Assembly (NCBI RefSeq): GCF_963924675.1
Contig: NC_089236.1
Span: 48,392,500 to 48,456,499, forward strand
Reading direction: 5' to 3'
Length of the DNA stretch: 64,000 nucleotides
Origin: Phocoena phocoena
Lineage: Eukaryota > Chordata > Mammalia > Artiodactyla > Phocoenidae
Numbering within the stretch: the stretch's first letter is position 1; every line of letters starts with the position of its first letter. This document shows, one piece after another, positions 1-11,940 of this stretch. The translations under genes were made by a program, and so were the position numbers. Below the pieces are notes generated by a model. It saw nothing but the letters and a program-made list of their open reading frames with translations. It ran no database searches and was not told where the DNA came from.

Positions 1-1501
1 TCCCTTGTTTCTTAAATAAACTTTGAAAATTCAGTTCTCTTGCCATTTAATTATTCAATTCAAAAGACTAGAATGACTTCTTTTAAAATTGGGGCACTTT
101 AGGAATTTTTTTCCTTGCCTCAGACATCAGAAATAACTTTCTCTTCCCATTAAATGACAGTAAAGTATTTAACCAACATGTTTGTTTTTGTGATTTATTT
201 TTCACGGGGAACAAAAACAAACACTTGTGTGCAAAAGGTTAATTTTTTCTGTTTGATTTACATCTGGCATTAAGACGTTTCTATGTATTAAACAGATTAC
301 ATGTGAATATAAGTGAAAGAAAAGTGGTTTATTTCTTGTTACTCAAAAGGTTTAAGTATATTAGCTTAAATTCTTTGAATTTACTCTGAGGGGGAAAAAA
401 AAACACTTCAGGTATTGAGGTGTGCATTTTTTTTTTTAATGGAGCAGTAGGAACCTAAAAGGGACTTAAAAACACAAAAAATATCTGTGTCTTGGCTCAG
501 AGGCAGAGGAGAGGAGAGGCGAAGGGTGGCTAAGGGGTGCACACCACAGGCGTTGAAAGGAAATCTCCTGGGAAGTAACTGGTACAAGATTCAGAGGGCT
601 GCTCTGGCCCTTCCATCTTTGTCCTTAATGGGATTTTGTTCAGGTGTCAAGAGTGGTTATCAGGACAGCAAAAATACATTAACCACGAGCTGTGGAAATC
701 TCAGTTGATGTGAACAATGTCTTTTAAAATTTGGACTCAGTTGAGTAATCTTACAACTTCCTGAATATGATCCTGCTAAATCAGGCAGAAAGGTAGTTGG
801 ATTTCATTGTGGTACTGAGTAACCAGTGTTCAAAGCACCTCTTCCCTTGCAGAAGAAAACGTTTTAAGGAATTTAGGAGTTTGGCTACTCAGAGTTTTAA
901 AATGCTATCCATATAAAACTCAGCAGTAAGCCAGCAGTACTTTAATGTGCAGATTGACTTCACAAGCTCTCATCTTAAACAAACTCAGGGAAAAATTTTC
1001 ATAACAAAATAAAGCAAAAATATAGGAACTACTAGTGAATGCTCAGTGAGAAGTTCTTAGGTTTGGGGGTTTATTTAGAGGAATACATGATCTTAATGAA
1101 ATAGAACTAATCAATTCTAAAACTGGGAGTTACGACTGCCTTATAAATAGCAAGTAGTTTTTTTTTTCCAAAAGTGACATTAATTTTATTTGTATATCAA
1201 AAATATGCAATGATGCAGGGTAATTGCATGAAGTCAGAAGCTGGTCTGGAGTGAAGGGTAGCAAAGGCCTTTGCTAGACCATCCGGGAGTTTCTTTGGGT
1301 GCCACTATAGGCAGAATCCTTTTGGGCTGCCAATATTGAGTAGTTTTGAAAGATTAGCAACCAGCAAACTTTAGACAACATTAAGAAAAATACAGATTGC
1401 AAGGGATAGGGCAGCGGCTCATATATCAATTCACCATTTAAGTGAAGAGAGCTGTGAAAGAACAGGAAGATTGAATTAGAGGCTTTTATATGTTACACAT
1501 A

Positions 1502-1600
1502 CAAGCTCCATGAGGTCAGGCATTTTTGTTTTATCCTAAGCATTCAGGACGGTGCCTGGCATATAATATGCATTTGGCACGTCGTTGACGGAGTGAATTT
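1502..1600 (+). repeat. L2 3'-end fragment in KLF5 intron
   Basis: The stretch follows the familiar L2 3' phrase: a 'CTCCATGAGGTCAGGCA' block, then 'GGTGCCTGGCATATAATA' and an AATGCAT/TTGGCA tail. Heavy divergence indicates an ancient copy. Assigned by eye. Confidence 0.55.
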
Positions 1601-2081
1601 TGCTTTTTGGCTCAATGCATTGCAGAGGAAAATCAAATGCATTTATCAGCAAATGTTAGAATTGTTGTGGCTGTTTCATGACCCTTCACCAAAGTGAAGT
1701 TATTGGTACCAGACTTTCTGATCTGGTTGAGGAATTATTAAATAGCAAATGCATAAAGCTTTAGCACCATTCAACTTTACTCTTTTTCCAGCTTTGGTTT
1801 GCTTCAGTCTGAAAAATGGGAAGGTGTGTACGTATGTGTACTGGAGTGAATTTCAAAGAGCCAGTGCCCAGTAGTCCATGTTGGAAAGCCATGTGTTCAA
1901 ACAAACTGGCTTACGTGCTGGACGTTCCAGTGTGGCTAATTCAGAAACTTTTAGGACCACTTTGTTGAAGTAAAGGATCTCAGTTGTGGTCCATTAAGTT
2001 TATAGTATTGATGGACAGAATACTTTTTCTCTCTGTAATTAAGTGCTCTTCTGCAAAACAGTGACTCTCTGTGCTAGATGA

Positions 2082-2405
<324 letters not shown>

Positions 2406-2945
2406 GCTGCCGCTGCCGCCGCCCGTGTATCGCCTGCCGCCGCTCCTCCGCTCGCTTGGCAAAATTCTAAACTACAAACTTAACTATATAGAGAAAGATG
2501 AAAACGAAAACAAAAGACTGGAAATGTATATTTTGTATATTTGAGAAAACAGGGAATACATTGTATTAATACCAAAGTGTTTGGTCCTTTTCAGAATCTG
2601 GAATGCTTGCTGTAACCTGGCTTCACCCAGGCAGATGCCAATCATCTCAGACAGGCAGCCTCATCTCAGTGCGGATCGGGCGTGCAGGGCGTGTTTGCAG
2701 TGTTCTTCCCAAAGCACCACCATTTAATGTGACAGTGTTTAGTAAACAAGTCAGTTGGCAGGCACAGGAAGTCGGCTGGATTGTGTGTCAAGATTTTACT
2801 TGACATCAGAGGAGTTTTTTTCAATACTAGGTAATTCTCTAGAGGTGCGCAGCATACCTGGCAATTCCAAATAGCCATTGAACAAACGTTGTTTTGTTTT
2901 TGTTTTTTTAAAATATGAGTTGCCTATATTTGCTCTTCGAAATTT

Positions 2946-2953
2946 TGTAAATA
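2946..2953 (+). promoter_or_regulatory. Pumilio response element 1 in KLF5 3'UTR
   Basis: Exact TGTAAATA, matching the UGUANAUA consensus bound by PUM1/PUM2, which usually lowers mRNA stability or translation. Function here is inferred from the motif only. Confidence 0.6.
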
Positions 2954-3797
2954 TGCAAATCAGCTTTATAGGTTTATTACACGTTTTCTAAGATTCTTTT
3001 GGGGGAAAATCATAAATAATTCTTTTGAAAATAACCATGAATACATTGACAGAACCTGTGGTAAGATACCTTTTAAAACCTTACCAAATTCATTTCTCTA
3101 GGGGGAAGAGATAATAATCATTCAAATGAACTTCAAAAGCAGATTTCATGCACTGATTAAAATCAGATTGTTTATTTTAAATACGAGCGACATTTTGTAT
3201 GAATTGTGAACTCGAGCTAAAAGACAGTTAACAATATTCAAAAATTAAACCTCTTACAACAAGCTGAACAGTATCATTTTTTAAAAAGACGGACTTACAT
3301 AGTTTTCACATGGCAATGTTGAGTTTATGATGTAGTTTTTCGTATATGGAAACATGGAATTTATGATGCAGGTTTCATATATCGAGATGTTTGCTCGTGC
3401 AGTACAGTTGGTTAAATGCCAGTTTATGTCGACTTTGCATGTAATATACAGTGAGACACAGTAATTTTACCTAAATTACAGTGCAGTTTACTTAATCTGT
3501 TGTTAATACTGACTCAGTGTCTGCCTTTAATTATAAATGACATGTTGAAAACTTAAGGAAGTAAGTGCTACACATATGCAATATAAAATAGTAATGTGAC
3601 ACTGATGCTGTCAACCAAAGGGCAGAATGAATAAGCAAAATGCCAAAAGCGGTCTTAATGGAAATGAAAATTTAATTTTGTTTTTAAAATATTGTTTATC
3701 TTTATTTATTTTGTGGTAATATAGTAAATTTTTTAGAAAATTTTCATAACTTGATAAATTATAGTTTTGTTTGTTAGAAAAGTTGCTCTTAAAAACG

Positions 3798-3805
3798 TGT
3801 AAATA
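3798..3805 (+). promoter_or_regulatory. Pumilio response element 2 in KLF5 3'UTR
   Basis: Exact TGTAAATA, 20 nt upstream (start to start) of another identical octamer. Paired sites raise the odds that the motif is used. Confidence 0.6.
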
Positions 3806-3817
3806 GATGACAAACGG

Positions 3818-3825
3818 TGTAAATA
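3818..3825 (+). promoter_or_regulatory. Pumilio response element 3 in KLF5 3'UTR
   Basis: Third exact TGTAAATA, about 225 nt before the inferred cleavage site. Confidence 0.6.
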
Positions 3826-3937
3826 TTTTGTAAGAGGCTTCAAAATGTTTATACGTGGAAACATACCTACATGGAAAGCATAAGTTGGTTGCTGTTTTGC
3901 TTCTTTTTCCCTCTTATTTTTGTATTGTGGTCATTTC

Positions 3938-3945
3938 CTATGCAA
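3938..3945 (+). promoter_or_regulatory. Possible miR-153 seed match in KLF5 3'UTR
   Basis: CTATGCAA pairs with positions 2-8 of miR-153 plus the flanking A (8-mer class). It lies close to the UTR end, a favourable position. The seed was recalled from memory; real use needs conservation or reporter data. Confidence 0.4.
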
Positions 3946-4029
3946 ATAATGGAGCAAACAGCTGTATAGTTGTAGAATTTTTTGAGAGAATGAGATGTTT
4001 ATATATATAAATGACAAATTTTTTTGGAA

Positions 4030-4035
4030 AATAAA
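4030..4035 (+). terminator. KLF5: KLF5 poly(A) signal
   Basis: Canonical AATAAA in the context GGAAAATAAAAAGTGCC, followed within about 20 nt by GT-rich sequence (TTCATGTTGTGCC) suited to CstF binding. Cleavage is expected near 4048-4055. Confidence 0.85.
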
Positions 4036-4050
4036 AAGTGCCTAAAAGAT

Positions 4051-4430
4051 TCATGTTGTGCCTTCCTTCTTCCCCTACCATAGCAAAAACAATGAACAAA
4101 TTCCTTTCTCATAGCTATATAAAAGGGTCTGTTTTATGTGGGCAGTTAATAAGAAAACAATTCCCACTTTGAACCAGTATCTACTTTTGTTTAAGACAAA
4201 AGAGAGGAACTTGTTTTTACAATATCGGAGGTATAAAGGGAGGCATACTTCATGAATGCTGATTTCTTTAGCCCCCCCTCTGGTCATTACACAGACACAT
4301 ACTGACTTTACCTTTTCAAGATCATTAGTTGAAGACACTGTGGAGCTAACTTGTATATAGCCTAGTTTTGTCAGAGGTAAACAAAACAAGAATTAGGGTT
4401 TTAACATTTTTTTCCTTTTTAAAAGAGAAA
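4051..4430. other. KLF5 downstream flank, no gene seen
   Basis: Unique AT-rich DNA directly after the KLF5 cleavage region. Antisense open frames here (4075-4389) show no recognisable domain and are judged chance. Confidence 0.6.
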
Positions 4431-4565
4431 GGGAATTTCCAGGTGGTCCAGTGGTTAGGACTCCACCCTTCCACTGCAGGGGCCCCAGTTGGGGCCTGGG
4501 TTCGATCGCTGGTTGGGAAACTAAGATCCCGCAAAGTGAGCGGTATGGCCAAAAAAAAAAAAAAA
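4431..4565 (+). mobile_element. CHR-1-type SINE
   Basis: A tRNA-like head starts GGGAATTTCC, with 'CAGTGGTTAGGACTCC' and 'GGTTCGATCGC' standing for the Pol III A and B boxes. It then reads to 'GCGGTATGGCC' and a tail of 15 A. No clear target duplication is visible. Confidence 0.85.
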
Positions 4566-4747
4566 CACTGAGATGATTTTAACCACTAGCAACAGTACAC
4601 CTTGGTTTCTAATGCCATCTCCAATAAAAAGAGCCAAGAGTTGCTCCTTGGAGAAATGGCTGATTCTGGGACTAGAGTAGGAAGCATACAAGGATGCCTG
4701 GAGCAATCTTACAGCAATGAGAAGTAAGCAATTAAAAAAAAATTCCA

Positions 4748-4904
4748 GGACTTCTCTGGTGATCCAGTGGGTAAGACTCTGCGCTCCCAATGCGGGGGGC
4801 CTGGGTTTGATCCCTGGTCAGGGAACGAGATCCCCCGTGCTGCAACTGAGTCCGCATGCTGCAACTAAGACCCGGCACAGCCTAAATAAATGTTAAAAAA
4901 AAAA
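4748..4904 (+). mobile_element. CHR-1-type SINE with target duplication
   Basis: The head GGACTTCTCTGGTG, a B-box-like 'GGTTTGATCCC' and repeated 'GCTGCAACT' modules precede an A-rich tail. It is flanked by A9-TTCC at 4734-4746 and An-TTCC at 4895-4908, so the target duplication is poly(A)+TTCC. Confidence 0.85.
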
Positions 4905-4929
4905 TTCCTACAGTGATGCTGGAATGTCA

Positions 4930-5700
4930 GAGCAACAATATAAAATAGGATTGGATTATAACCCAAAGTATAAAATACCCATGAGTCCATGCTAATATAA
5001 ATGAGTGAAAATATAGGAAAGAGGTCTGCAGAAGAATTCCAAACAGTTTTCGTAGATCCTCCACCCTCAGAGATAGAACAAAAGTCCCCGCTCGCTTTAA
5101 GTGCAGGTTGCACAAGGTGACTTTATTCCAAAGAGTACAATATGGCCAGGAGGGGAGGTAGGATCACTTTACACTTAGAGAAGCCTGCCAGGCACCCTCA
5201 GCAGGTGATCAAGGTCCTCGTCAACAGCATAAGTCATGTTCATAGTGTATACTCTTGGTTTGATGTTATGAAAATGGAACTTTGCCTTGTGGTCTTCCTC
5301 CTAAAAACACATAAGCCCAGTCTAATGGTGAGAAAGACATTGGACATCCCAGTTGAGGGACATCATACAAAATATCCAACCAGTAGTCAAAACTCCAGGT
5401 TATGAGAAACAAAAATGTGAGAAGCTGTCACAGCCAAGAGAAGCCTAAGGAGACGTGACCAAGTGTAATGTAAACGAAATGGGATTCTGGAACAGAGAAA
5501 GGACGTTAGGGGAAAACTGAGGCAATCTGAATAAAGTATGGAATAGAGGAAACTGGGGGTTGGGTAAACGGGAACTCTGTATTATCTTTGTAGTAGTAGT
5601 TTGATAAATCTAAAGTTTAGAGCATCTTTATTCCTGTCCTACCCCTAGCAATTATACTCCAATAAAGACGTTAAAATAGATAAAGCTTAGAGCAGAAGTT
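4930..5700 (+). repeat. Ancient L1-like 3' end (family unsure)
   Basis: Phrases such as 'ATGAGTCCATGCTAATATAA', 'TTGAGGGACATCATACAAAA', 'AGGAGACGTGACCAAGTG' and 'GGAACAGAGAAAGGACGTTA' are ones I associate with old mammalian L1M-type 3' regions. The open frame 5142-5405 inside it is not a gene. Boundaries and family need a RepeatMasker run. Confidence 0.4.
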
Positions 5701-6099
5701 AGAGTGAAAGTTTAGAGTGAAGGAAAAGAATCAGTATCACTATTATATATTTTCAATAAGTGGGAAAATCCCTGATGGGAAAATAAAGTGAAATTGCAGT
5801 TAATAATTTGGCATCATAAGTTTATTCAGCCTCTCTCATTATTGGACCCCTCATTCTTCCCTGTCATTCAAGTAACAGCTAGCTCAAGAATACCACACAT
5901 CCGTTCCCTAGGCAGAACCTCATTTTTCCATGGGTGAAAAACATAATTTCTTTGGCTTAAATTTATTTCTAGACATTGAGATAGAAAGTGAGGCTCCCAG
6001 GTTTCTGAAGCAAAGACAACTCTATGTCTAATGACAAATAAGAGGTGGGTCAGTATTCAGCTGATAATTGTAAGAATTAAGTTTTCTTGTGCGTAGAAA
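5701..6099. other. Intergenic DNA, nothing recognised
   Basis: AT-rich sequence with no coding, RNA or clear repeat signal. Confidence 0.5.
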
Positions 6100-6465
6100 C
6101 CTTCACTCTTGCTTTGGTTCCCGGCACTTAATTGTATTCAGCTCTCTAACACTTCAATACCATTTTACTCCAGATTACAGAGCACATCTGTTTCTAGTCT
6201 GTCTCCCTTTCTTTATTCTCCTTTCCTCCCTTTTGTAGGCTGCCCTTTCTCCTCTCTTGCCAGCTACCTGTTCACGTCCTTGTCTGCCACAGCTCAGTTC
6301 AGATCCTCAGTGGAACTTCTTTTGCATTTGGAGACATTGTGACACTTCAGCATTTGAATATTTTCCAACTTCTATCATATGTGTTTTTCCTCCTCAGATT
6401 GTCAGCTCCTTGGAAGAAACACCACTTCTCAGATTGCCTTTGTATTTCTGCTCTTTTTGATTGAT
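6100..6465 (+). repeat. Probable L2 fragment
   Basis: Pyrimidine-rich text ends in 'GATTGTCAGCTCCTTGGAAG', the usual L2 3' motif (TGTGAGCTCCTTGAGGG). The plus-strand open frames 6109-6342 and 6257-6460 fall inside it and are therefore not counted as genes. Confidence 0.5.
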
Positions 6466-8239
6466 AAAGCAGATGTCAAAAATGACTTTACGGTGCTGTG
6501 TGAATTGGCTTAAGCCCTGCAGGGGTTGAGTCCGTCTGATGTTCACCAAATTTCCTCTTCATGTTGCCCTGTTGATACAGCATTGGTGCTGGATTCTTGA
6601 TAAGGTGTGTGACTGAAACTGTGATTATAAGGTGAGCAAGCAGATAATACCTTGTGAATTTTCAAACATTGTGAGTGAACTTTCAAAGGGAAAATTATTT
6701 TACACCATTGTGCCTAACACACTTTCAAAGCTGCAAGCAGTTTATTTACTGATCATTAGCATATCCATTAAATAAATGTCTGCAGTCAAACATAGTCTGA
6801 CCAGTCTTTTGGTAAACAAGCTACCCCATCTAGACAAAAATTGATGACACCAGCTTCCAATTAGCCAGAACACAATGATGTGATTTGACGTTAAGTTAGT
6901 AATGCTCTGAGTTTTAACTATCTTCAGTTAGTTTTTTATTCTCCCTTCCACTCCTTGCCCAAGTTATCTTATTTTCTGTTTTGCTTCATGTTGTTGTTTC
7001 ATTCTTACGTTGCAGCTTGTGTTAAGTGCATCACTTCATGGCATCCAATTAGAGAATCCTTAGATAAGCATGACTTGGCCTGCCTACATAAAAATGTTCT
7101 TTAAAATCTAGCTAGATTCCTTTTCCTATCTGCAACTAAGCCCACCAGAGCTCTTTGGATTAACTCATGGGCCATAACATAACAAAACAGGGCTTTATTC
7201 CCCATCACTAAATCTGGTCTCTACTTTGAAGTTAACCAAATTCCATCTTTGGTTAGATTCTTTACTGCAGTCTTAAACTAATCGATAGGAGACCCCCCCC
7301 TTTTTTTTTACTCATACCAGAGTTATCGGTGACAAAACCTGGCAATTATTTAATACTTATTTTACAATGACTATTAAGAAAAAAAAGCATAATAAATTAC
7401 ATGAGAGCTATGTGTGATTAGAAGAGTTTGCTACATGAAAACTCAGAATTTCCCTTTTTCTTTGTAAACCAGTAATCTTTATTTCACCTATCACTCTCAG
7501 TGCCTCCCACCCCCATGAAAGCATTTGGGGATATAGAAATGGTAATATTCTTGAACCTGAATGTAAAAGCTTAATGCTATTTGGCAACCAAAGACATTTG
7601 AATGATGATATATATGAAAGGAATTGAGTGGGAAACTAAGAAGCTCATACAGACGTCTAGGGAAAAAGTGGTAGATTATATGCATCTAATTTTGCAGCCT
7701 CCTAAAGCCCCACTAAGATGAAGAGCCTTTTCCCTTCAAGGCATAAAGCTATGGGGCGCAAAGGAAAATAGAAGTACCAACAAGCTTGTGGGAACCGGGA
7801 AAAGCTAGACAGAAGGAGCAACAAGCTGGGCAGAACTGAAAAAGCTAAGTCTGAAAGTAGTTGTGGAGAAAACTAGGAACAAACCTAATTCTAATCCCCA
7901 GGAAAATCCCAAAAGATCTCAGGAATTTGTAGACTCAAGGACTTCTAAAAGTAGAGCCAAAATACAATTGTTAACAGTTTGTCTAAGAAGTTGTTAATTA
8001 CCTAGTCCACCCCCCTCCCCCCTCCCTCGCCAATCCTGCAACTGCCCCCAAGCCGCCACCCACTCCATCATCAACACCCTGAATAGGGCATAACCAGCTA
8101 GTCCCCTCCCCAGCAGAAGAATGGAGGTTTATCTGCTTATTCTCTGGAGAGGGTAAAGACAAAGAGGGCCTCTAAATTAGTAGACTACAGGCCCAGTTGT
8201 GGGGAGGAGTGCCAAACAGAAAATAGGAGAATTAAATAA
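6466..8239. other. Intergenic DNA, no gene seen
   Basis: Mixed unique sequence. A C9 run next to a T9 run occurs near 7293-7310, and a C-rich stretch lies at about 8009-8050. No coding or RNA gene is supported. Confidence 0.5.
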
Positions 8240-9500
8240 ATGTGCATGTTGGTTGTTGAACCAGTTCCTCTTCTCTTCTTTATTTGGTTCCCAGAATACT
8301 GGAACCAAGACTTTATCCTCCAGGCAGGAGACTGGAAAATTCTTCAGAGTGGACCAGCCCAAGAGGAAAGATCTAAATGTACTGAAAATCCCAAGTTCTC
8401 CAATAATATGGCCCAGCCAGATCACTCACAGAGATGGCTACAGATGGTTAGCCTCACACATATACTCAGAGCTTCCAGTTTTTGGTCCCTCACTATTAAA
8501 TATTAATAAACAACCAAGAATTACCAGATATCTGTGGAAACGATTTAACATGAAAGAGAGAAAACAAAGAAGAGCACCCTGGAGAAGAAAAAACTATGTG
8601 AGATAGGTAAAATATAAAAACAAAACAAAACTATTATTAATAGCCTCAGAGATATAAGAAAGATATCACAACTATGAAACAAACAGGATGCTCTGAACAT
8701 GCAGAGCAAAAAGTTAAAATTTGAAATATGAGAGCAGAAATGAAAGAATCAAAAGTAAACAGAAAAATGCAAAAAAGATAGAGTTCCAGTCTAAAAGAAG
8801 ATAAGTAGAGTTCTATCATCTAACAATAAGTCCCAGAAAGAGAGACTAGAAAAACTGGGGGTAGGGAGAGACATTAAGAAAATAATTCAGGAAAATTCCT
8901 TAAAATCAAAAGACATGAATTTCAAGAGTAAAAGGCTTTGATGTCCTAACACACCAGTGTGAATAGATATACATCTGTATGAACTTTCAAACCCTGGGAC
9001 CAAAAATAAGTTCCTAAAACTTCCAGAGAGAAAATAAGTCATATATAAAAGAAGCTGAAATGCTTCAGACTTTTCATCGGTGACATTGGAATCTAGAAGA
9101 TAGTGGAGAAATGCCTTTTGAATTCTGAAGAAAACTGAGTTTTAATCTAGAATTTTATAACCAGCCATACTATCAGTCAAGTACAAGGGAAGAATAAGAT
9201 ATTTTTTGGACATGCAAGTTCTCAAATTTTTTCCTCTTTTACCTTTCAGAAAGCTGCTGAAGTCTACGCTTCACCAAAATGAGGGAGTAAACAAAGAAAG
9301 AGAAAGTTATGGAATACTGAAAATTATCTGTGCATGGGACCCTGTGCAGATGAGAAGTGAAGGGGATCCTCTGGATAAGTTGAGAGAACAGGTAACCAGG
9401 CCAGACTGGAACCAATTAAAAATCTCTGGGAGATTCTTCTCCAAGATATGAAATTGATGGAATATTGGATACATCTGAAAGTCTTTCAAGGAGATTTAGG
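8240..9500 (+). repeat. Ancient LINE-like remnant
   Basis: Phrases including 'CTAGAATTTTATAACCAGCC', 'CTATCAGTCAAGTACAAGGG', 'GGACATGCAAGTTCTCAAA' and 'AAAATGAGGGAGTAAACAAA' recur in many mammalian genomes as an old LINE-class repeat. The exact family was not recalled. The 135-codon frame at 8199-8606 and the 81-codon frame at 9206-9451 are taken as by-products. Confidence 0.4.
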
Positions 9501-9600
9501 CCAGAGGTTAACAAACCACAGCCTGAAGTCCAAATCTAACCTAAGGCCTAATTTTTTTCCTGCCTGTAAGCTACAGAGGTTTTCTTTCTTTCTTTTTTTT

Positions 9601-9804
9601 TTAAATTATTATTTATTTTGGCTGTGCCGGGTCTTAGTTGCGTCATGCAGACTTCTTAGTTGCAGCATGCGGCTTCTTAGTTGCAGCATGTGGACTCTTA
9701 GTTGCAGCATGCATGCAGGATCTAGTTCCCTGACCAGGGATCAAACCTGGGCCCCCTTCATTGGGAGCGCAGAATCTTATGCACTGGACCACCAAGGAAG
9801 TCCC
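9601..9804 (-). mobile_element. CHR-1-type SINE with repeated tail module
   Basis: Read on the minus strand it begins GGGACTTCC. It holds three or four 'TTAGTTGCAGCATG' modules on the plus strand and ends in an A-rich tail. A weak target duplication, CTACAGAGG versus CTACAAAGG, flanks it (9571 and 9805). The overlapping frame 9448-9867 runs through the SINE. Confidence 0.8.
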
Positions 9805-10001
9805 TACAAAGGGTTATTTACATTTTTAAAGGGTTGGATCAAAAAAAATGTAGCAAACTGTATGTGAACCAGAAAACCTAAAATATATACTATCTATCTC
9901 TTTCACAGAAAATGTTTGCTGACCCCTGATTTAGACATCTGGTGAAAATTTGGGGGGTTTAATTAGAGATCTGTGTATAGAAAGCCAGACAAACAGAAAT
10001 T

Positions 10002-10021
10002 TACACACACACACACACACA
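10002..10021. repeat. (AC)n microsatellite
   Basis: About ten AC units, following AAATTTAC. Confidence 0.9.
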
Positions 10022-10212
10022 ATTGTTGATTTCACGTAAAAGAAAAGGTTGTGCAACTGAAGAGATGGTAAAGCAAACGTGTTATGTAGAAATAGGAAGG
10101 AGAACATTGAGGACTGGGCTAAAATAGTTGAATGTGGGTGTCTCTAGGAATGGGGTAATGGCAGAAGGAGGGAAGGTGGGATTATTGATTTTTCATTAAA
10201 AAAGCCTTGTAG

Positions 10213-10419
10213 GGCTTCCCTGGTGGTGCAGTGGTTGAGAGTCCGCCTGCCAATGCAGGGGACACAGGTTCGTGCTCTGGTCCAGGAAGATCCCACATGC
10301 CACAGAGCGGTTGGACCTGTGAGCCGTGGCCGCTGAGCCTGCGCGTCCGGAGCCTGTGCTCCGCGACGGGAGAGGTCACAACAGTGAGAGGCCCACGTAC
10401 TGCAAAAAAAAAAAAAAAA
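10213..10419 (+). mobile_element. CHR-2-type SINE, plus orientation
   Basis: The head GGCTTCCCTGGTGGTGCAG gives the A box and 'GGTTCGTGCTC' the B box. The CHR-2 body (GCCGTGGCCGCTGAGCC) ends in GTACTGC plus poly(A). A 12-bp target duplication AAAGCCTTGTAG is at 10201-10212 and 10420-10431. Confidence 0.93.
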
Positions 10420-10431
10420 AAAGCCTTGTAG

Positions 10432-11173
10432 AAGTATTTAACTTTTAAACAATTTAGCTTTTAGTTTGATAAAAATTAACAGGACCAGAAGAAGGAAGGG
10501 GAGGTAAGGGGGACAGTAAGTACATAAGAAAGCATGAAATGTGTACCCCATTGTTCCTTTGGAAACTGCTGGATAATTCTGAATGGTTGACTCTGTCCCT
10601 CCCCTGGCATCGAGCCCACCTTTGGTAGTTTGATGAGAGGAGGCTCAGTTTCTCACATGAAGGTCTGCATAAAAGACAAAAGAAAACTGAAGAAGTGTAG
10701 GTTTAGAAGGAGGTAGGTATAATAATATTTGGAGGTTCTTTATTATACAAAATGGTTGAAAGTAATTTGCATTGAGGTACTAATACTGGGGTGTATTGTT
10801 TGTAAAGTACAGAGATGTACAAGAAGATACTGTTATCTTGAAAAAAACGGCACAGGGAAAAATCATTTTTTCCATTTCTGAATTTTCCACACTGGGATTG
10901 GGACAAAGTCAATGCTCAATAAATGCACATTGACTAAATAAAAGAATCTATAAAAATACCTCATAAAGATGGAAGAAATCTTAGGTACATTAGACCAAGA
11001 AAATTAGGGTGATTTAAATCTGAGTAAAAGTGGTCATGAATTCTCACCAGAAATTAATAAAAAGCTATTTTTCTGTATTACAGTCACAACTGTCTTGAAA
11101 AATTCTATTACTACATAATAAGATTCAAGGCTACGTCTGAAATATTTGGGATTTAAATGAACTTGCCTTGCTG
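10432..11173. other. Intergenic DNA with a possible L2 tail
   Basis: Mostly unique sequence. 'AATGCTCAATAAATGCACAT' near 10911-10930 looks like the end of an L2 or related element. No gene seen. Confidence 0.45.
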
Positions 11174-11193
11174 AGTACATTAATTTCTTTTTT

Positions 11194-11920
11194 TTTAAAT
11201 TGAATTATAGTTTTGTTTTGTTTTGTTTTGTTTTTTGCCATTCTGCGCGGCTTGCAGGATCTTAGTTCCCTGACCAGGGATTGAACCTGGGTCCCAGCAG
11301 TGAAAGCACTGAGTCCTAACCACTGGATTGCCAGGAAGTTCCCAAACTATAGTTGATTTACAATGTTTCAGGTATATAGCAAAGTGATTCAGTTATATAG
11401 ACATATAGATAGATTATATAGATAGATAGATGTATAGATCTACCTATATATATTCTTTTTCAGATTCTTTTCCATTTTAGGTCATTACAAGATATTGAAT
11501 ATAGTTCCCTGTGCCATACAGTAGGTCCTTGTTGTTTATCTATTTTATATACAGTGGTGTATATCTGTTAATCCCAAATTACCAATTTGTCCCTCCCCCC
11601 CTTTCCCCCTTTGGTAACCATAAGTTTGTTTTATATGTCTGTGAGTTTTGTACATTTTTTTAGATTTCACATATAAGTGATATCATATGATATTTGTCTT
11701 TGTCTGGCTTACTTCACTTAGTGTAATAATCTCTAGGTCCATCCATGTTGCTGCAAAAGGCGTTATTTCATTCTTTTATATGGCTGAGTAATATTCCATT
11801 GTGTGTGTGTCTGTGTGTGTATGTATATCTGTATATCTATATATATAGATACAGATATACATATATATATACCACATCGTCTTTATACATTCATCTGTCA
11901 ATGGATATTTAGGCTGCTTC
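11194..11920 (-). mobile_element. 5'-truncated L1, minus strand, with target duplication
   Basis: Poly(T), then the antisense L1 3'UTR: 'ATAGTTGATTTACAATG', 'CAGCAAAGTGATTCAGTTAT', 'CCATCCATGTTGCTGCAAA' and 'GGCTGAGTAATATTCCATTG'. It is flanked by AGTACATTAATTTCTTTTTT at 11174 and again at 11921. A CHR-1 SINE interrupts it near 11210-11343, and TATA-rich simple repeats lie at 11400-11450 and 11805-11870. Confidence 0.9.
11210..11343 (-). mobile_element. CHR-1-type SINE nested in L1
   Basis: A TTTTG repeat tail is followed by the minus-strand SINE ending GGAAGTTCCC. The L1 text 'ATTATAG' before it resumes as 'AACTATAGTTGATTT' after it, so the SINE is younger than the L1. Confidence 0.85.
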
Positions 11921-11940
11921 AGTACATTAATTTCTTTTTT

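Larger units (their letters stand above)
2406..4050 (+). other. KLF5: KLF5 3' untranslated region
   Basis: About 1.65 kb of AT-rich DNA, free of young SINE or L1 insertions, runs from the TGA to a poly(A) signal, consistent with the long KLF5 3'UTR of other mammals. It holds AU-rich stretches (for example around 3690-3715), three exact TGTAAATA Pumilio motifs and possible microRNA seed matches. The short open frames inside it (2603-2803 and antisense 2666-2878) are not considered genes. The end point is set by the AATAAA at 4030 plus a usual cleavage distance. Confidence 0.88.

Noticed and set aside
8199..8606. 135-codon plus-strand frame
   Set aside because: Lies in an old LINE-like remnant and shows no domain.
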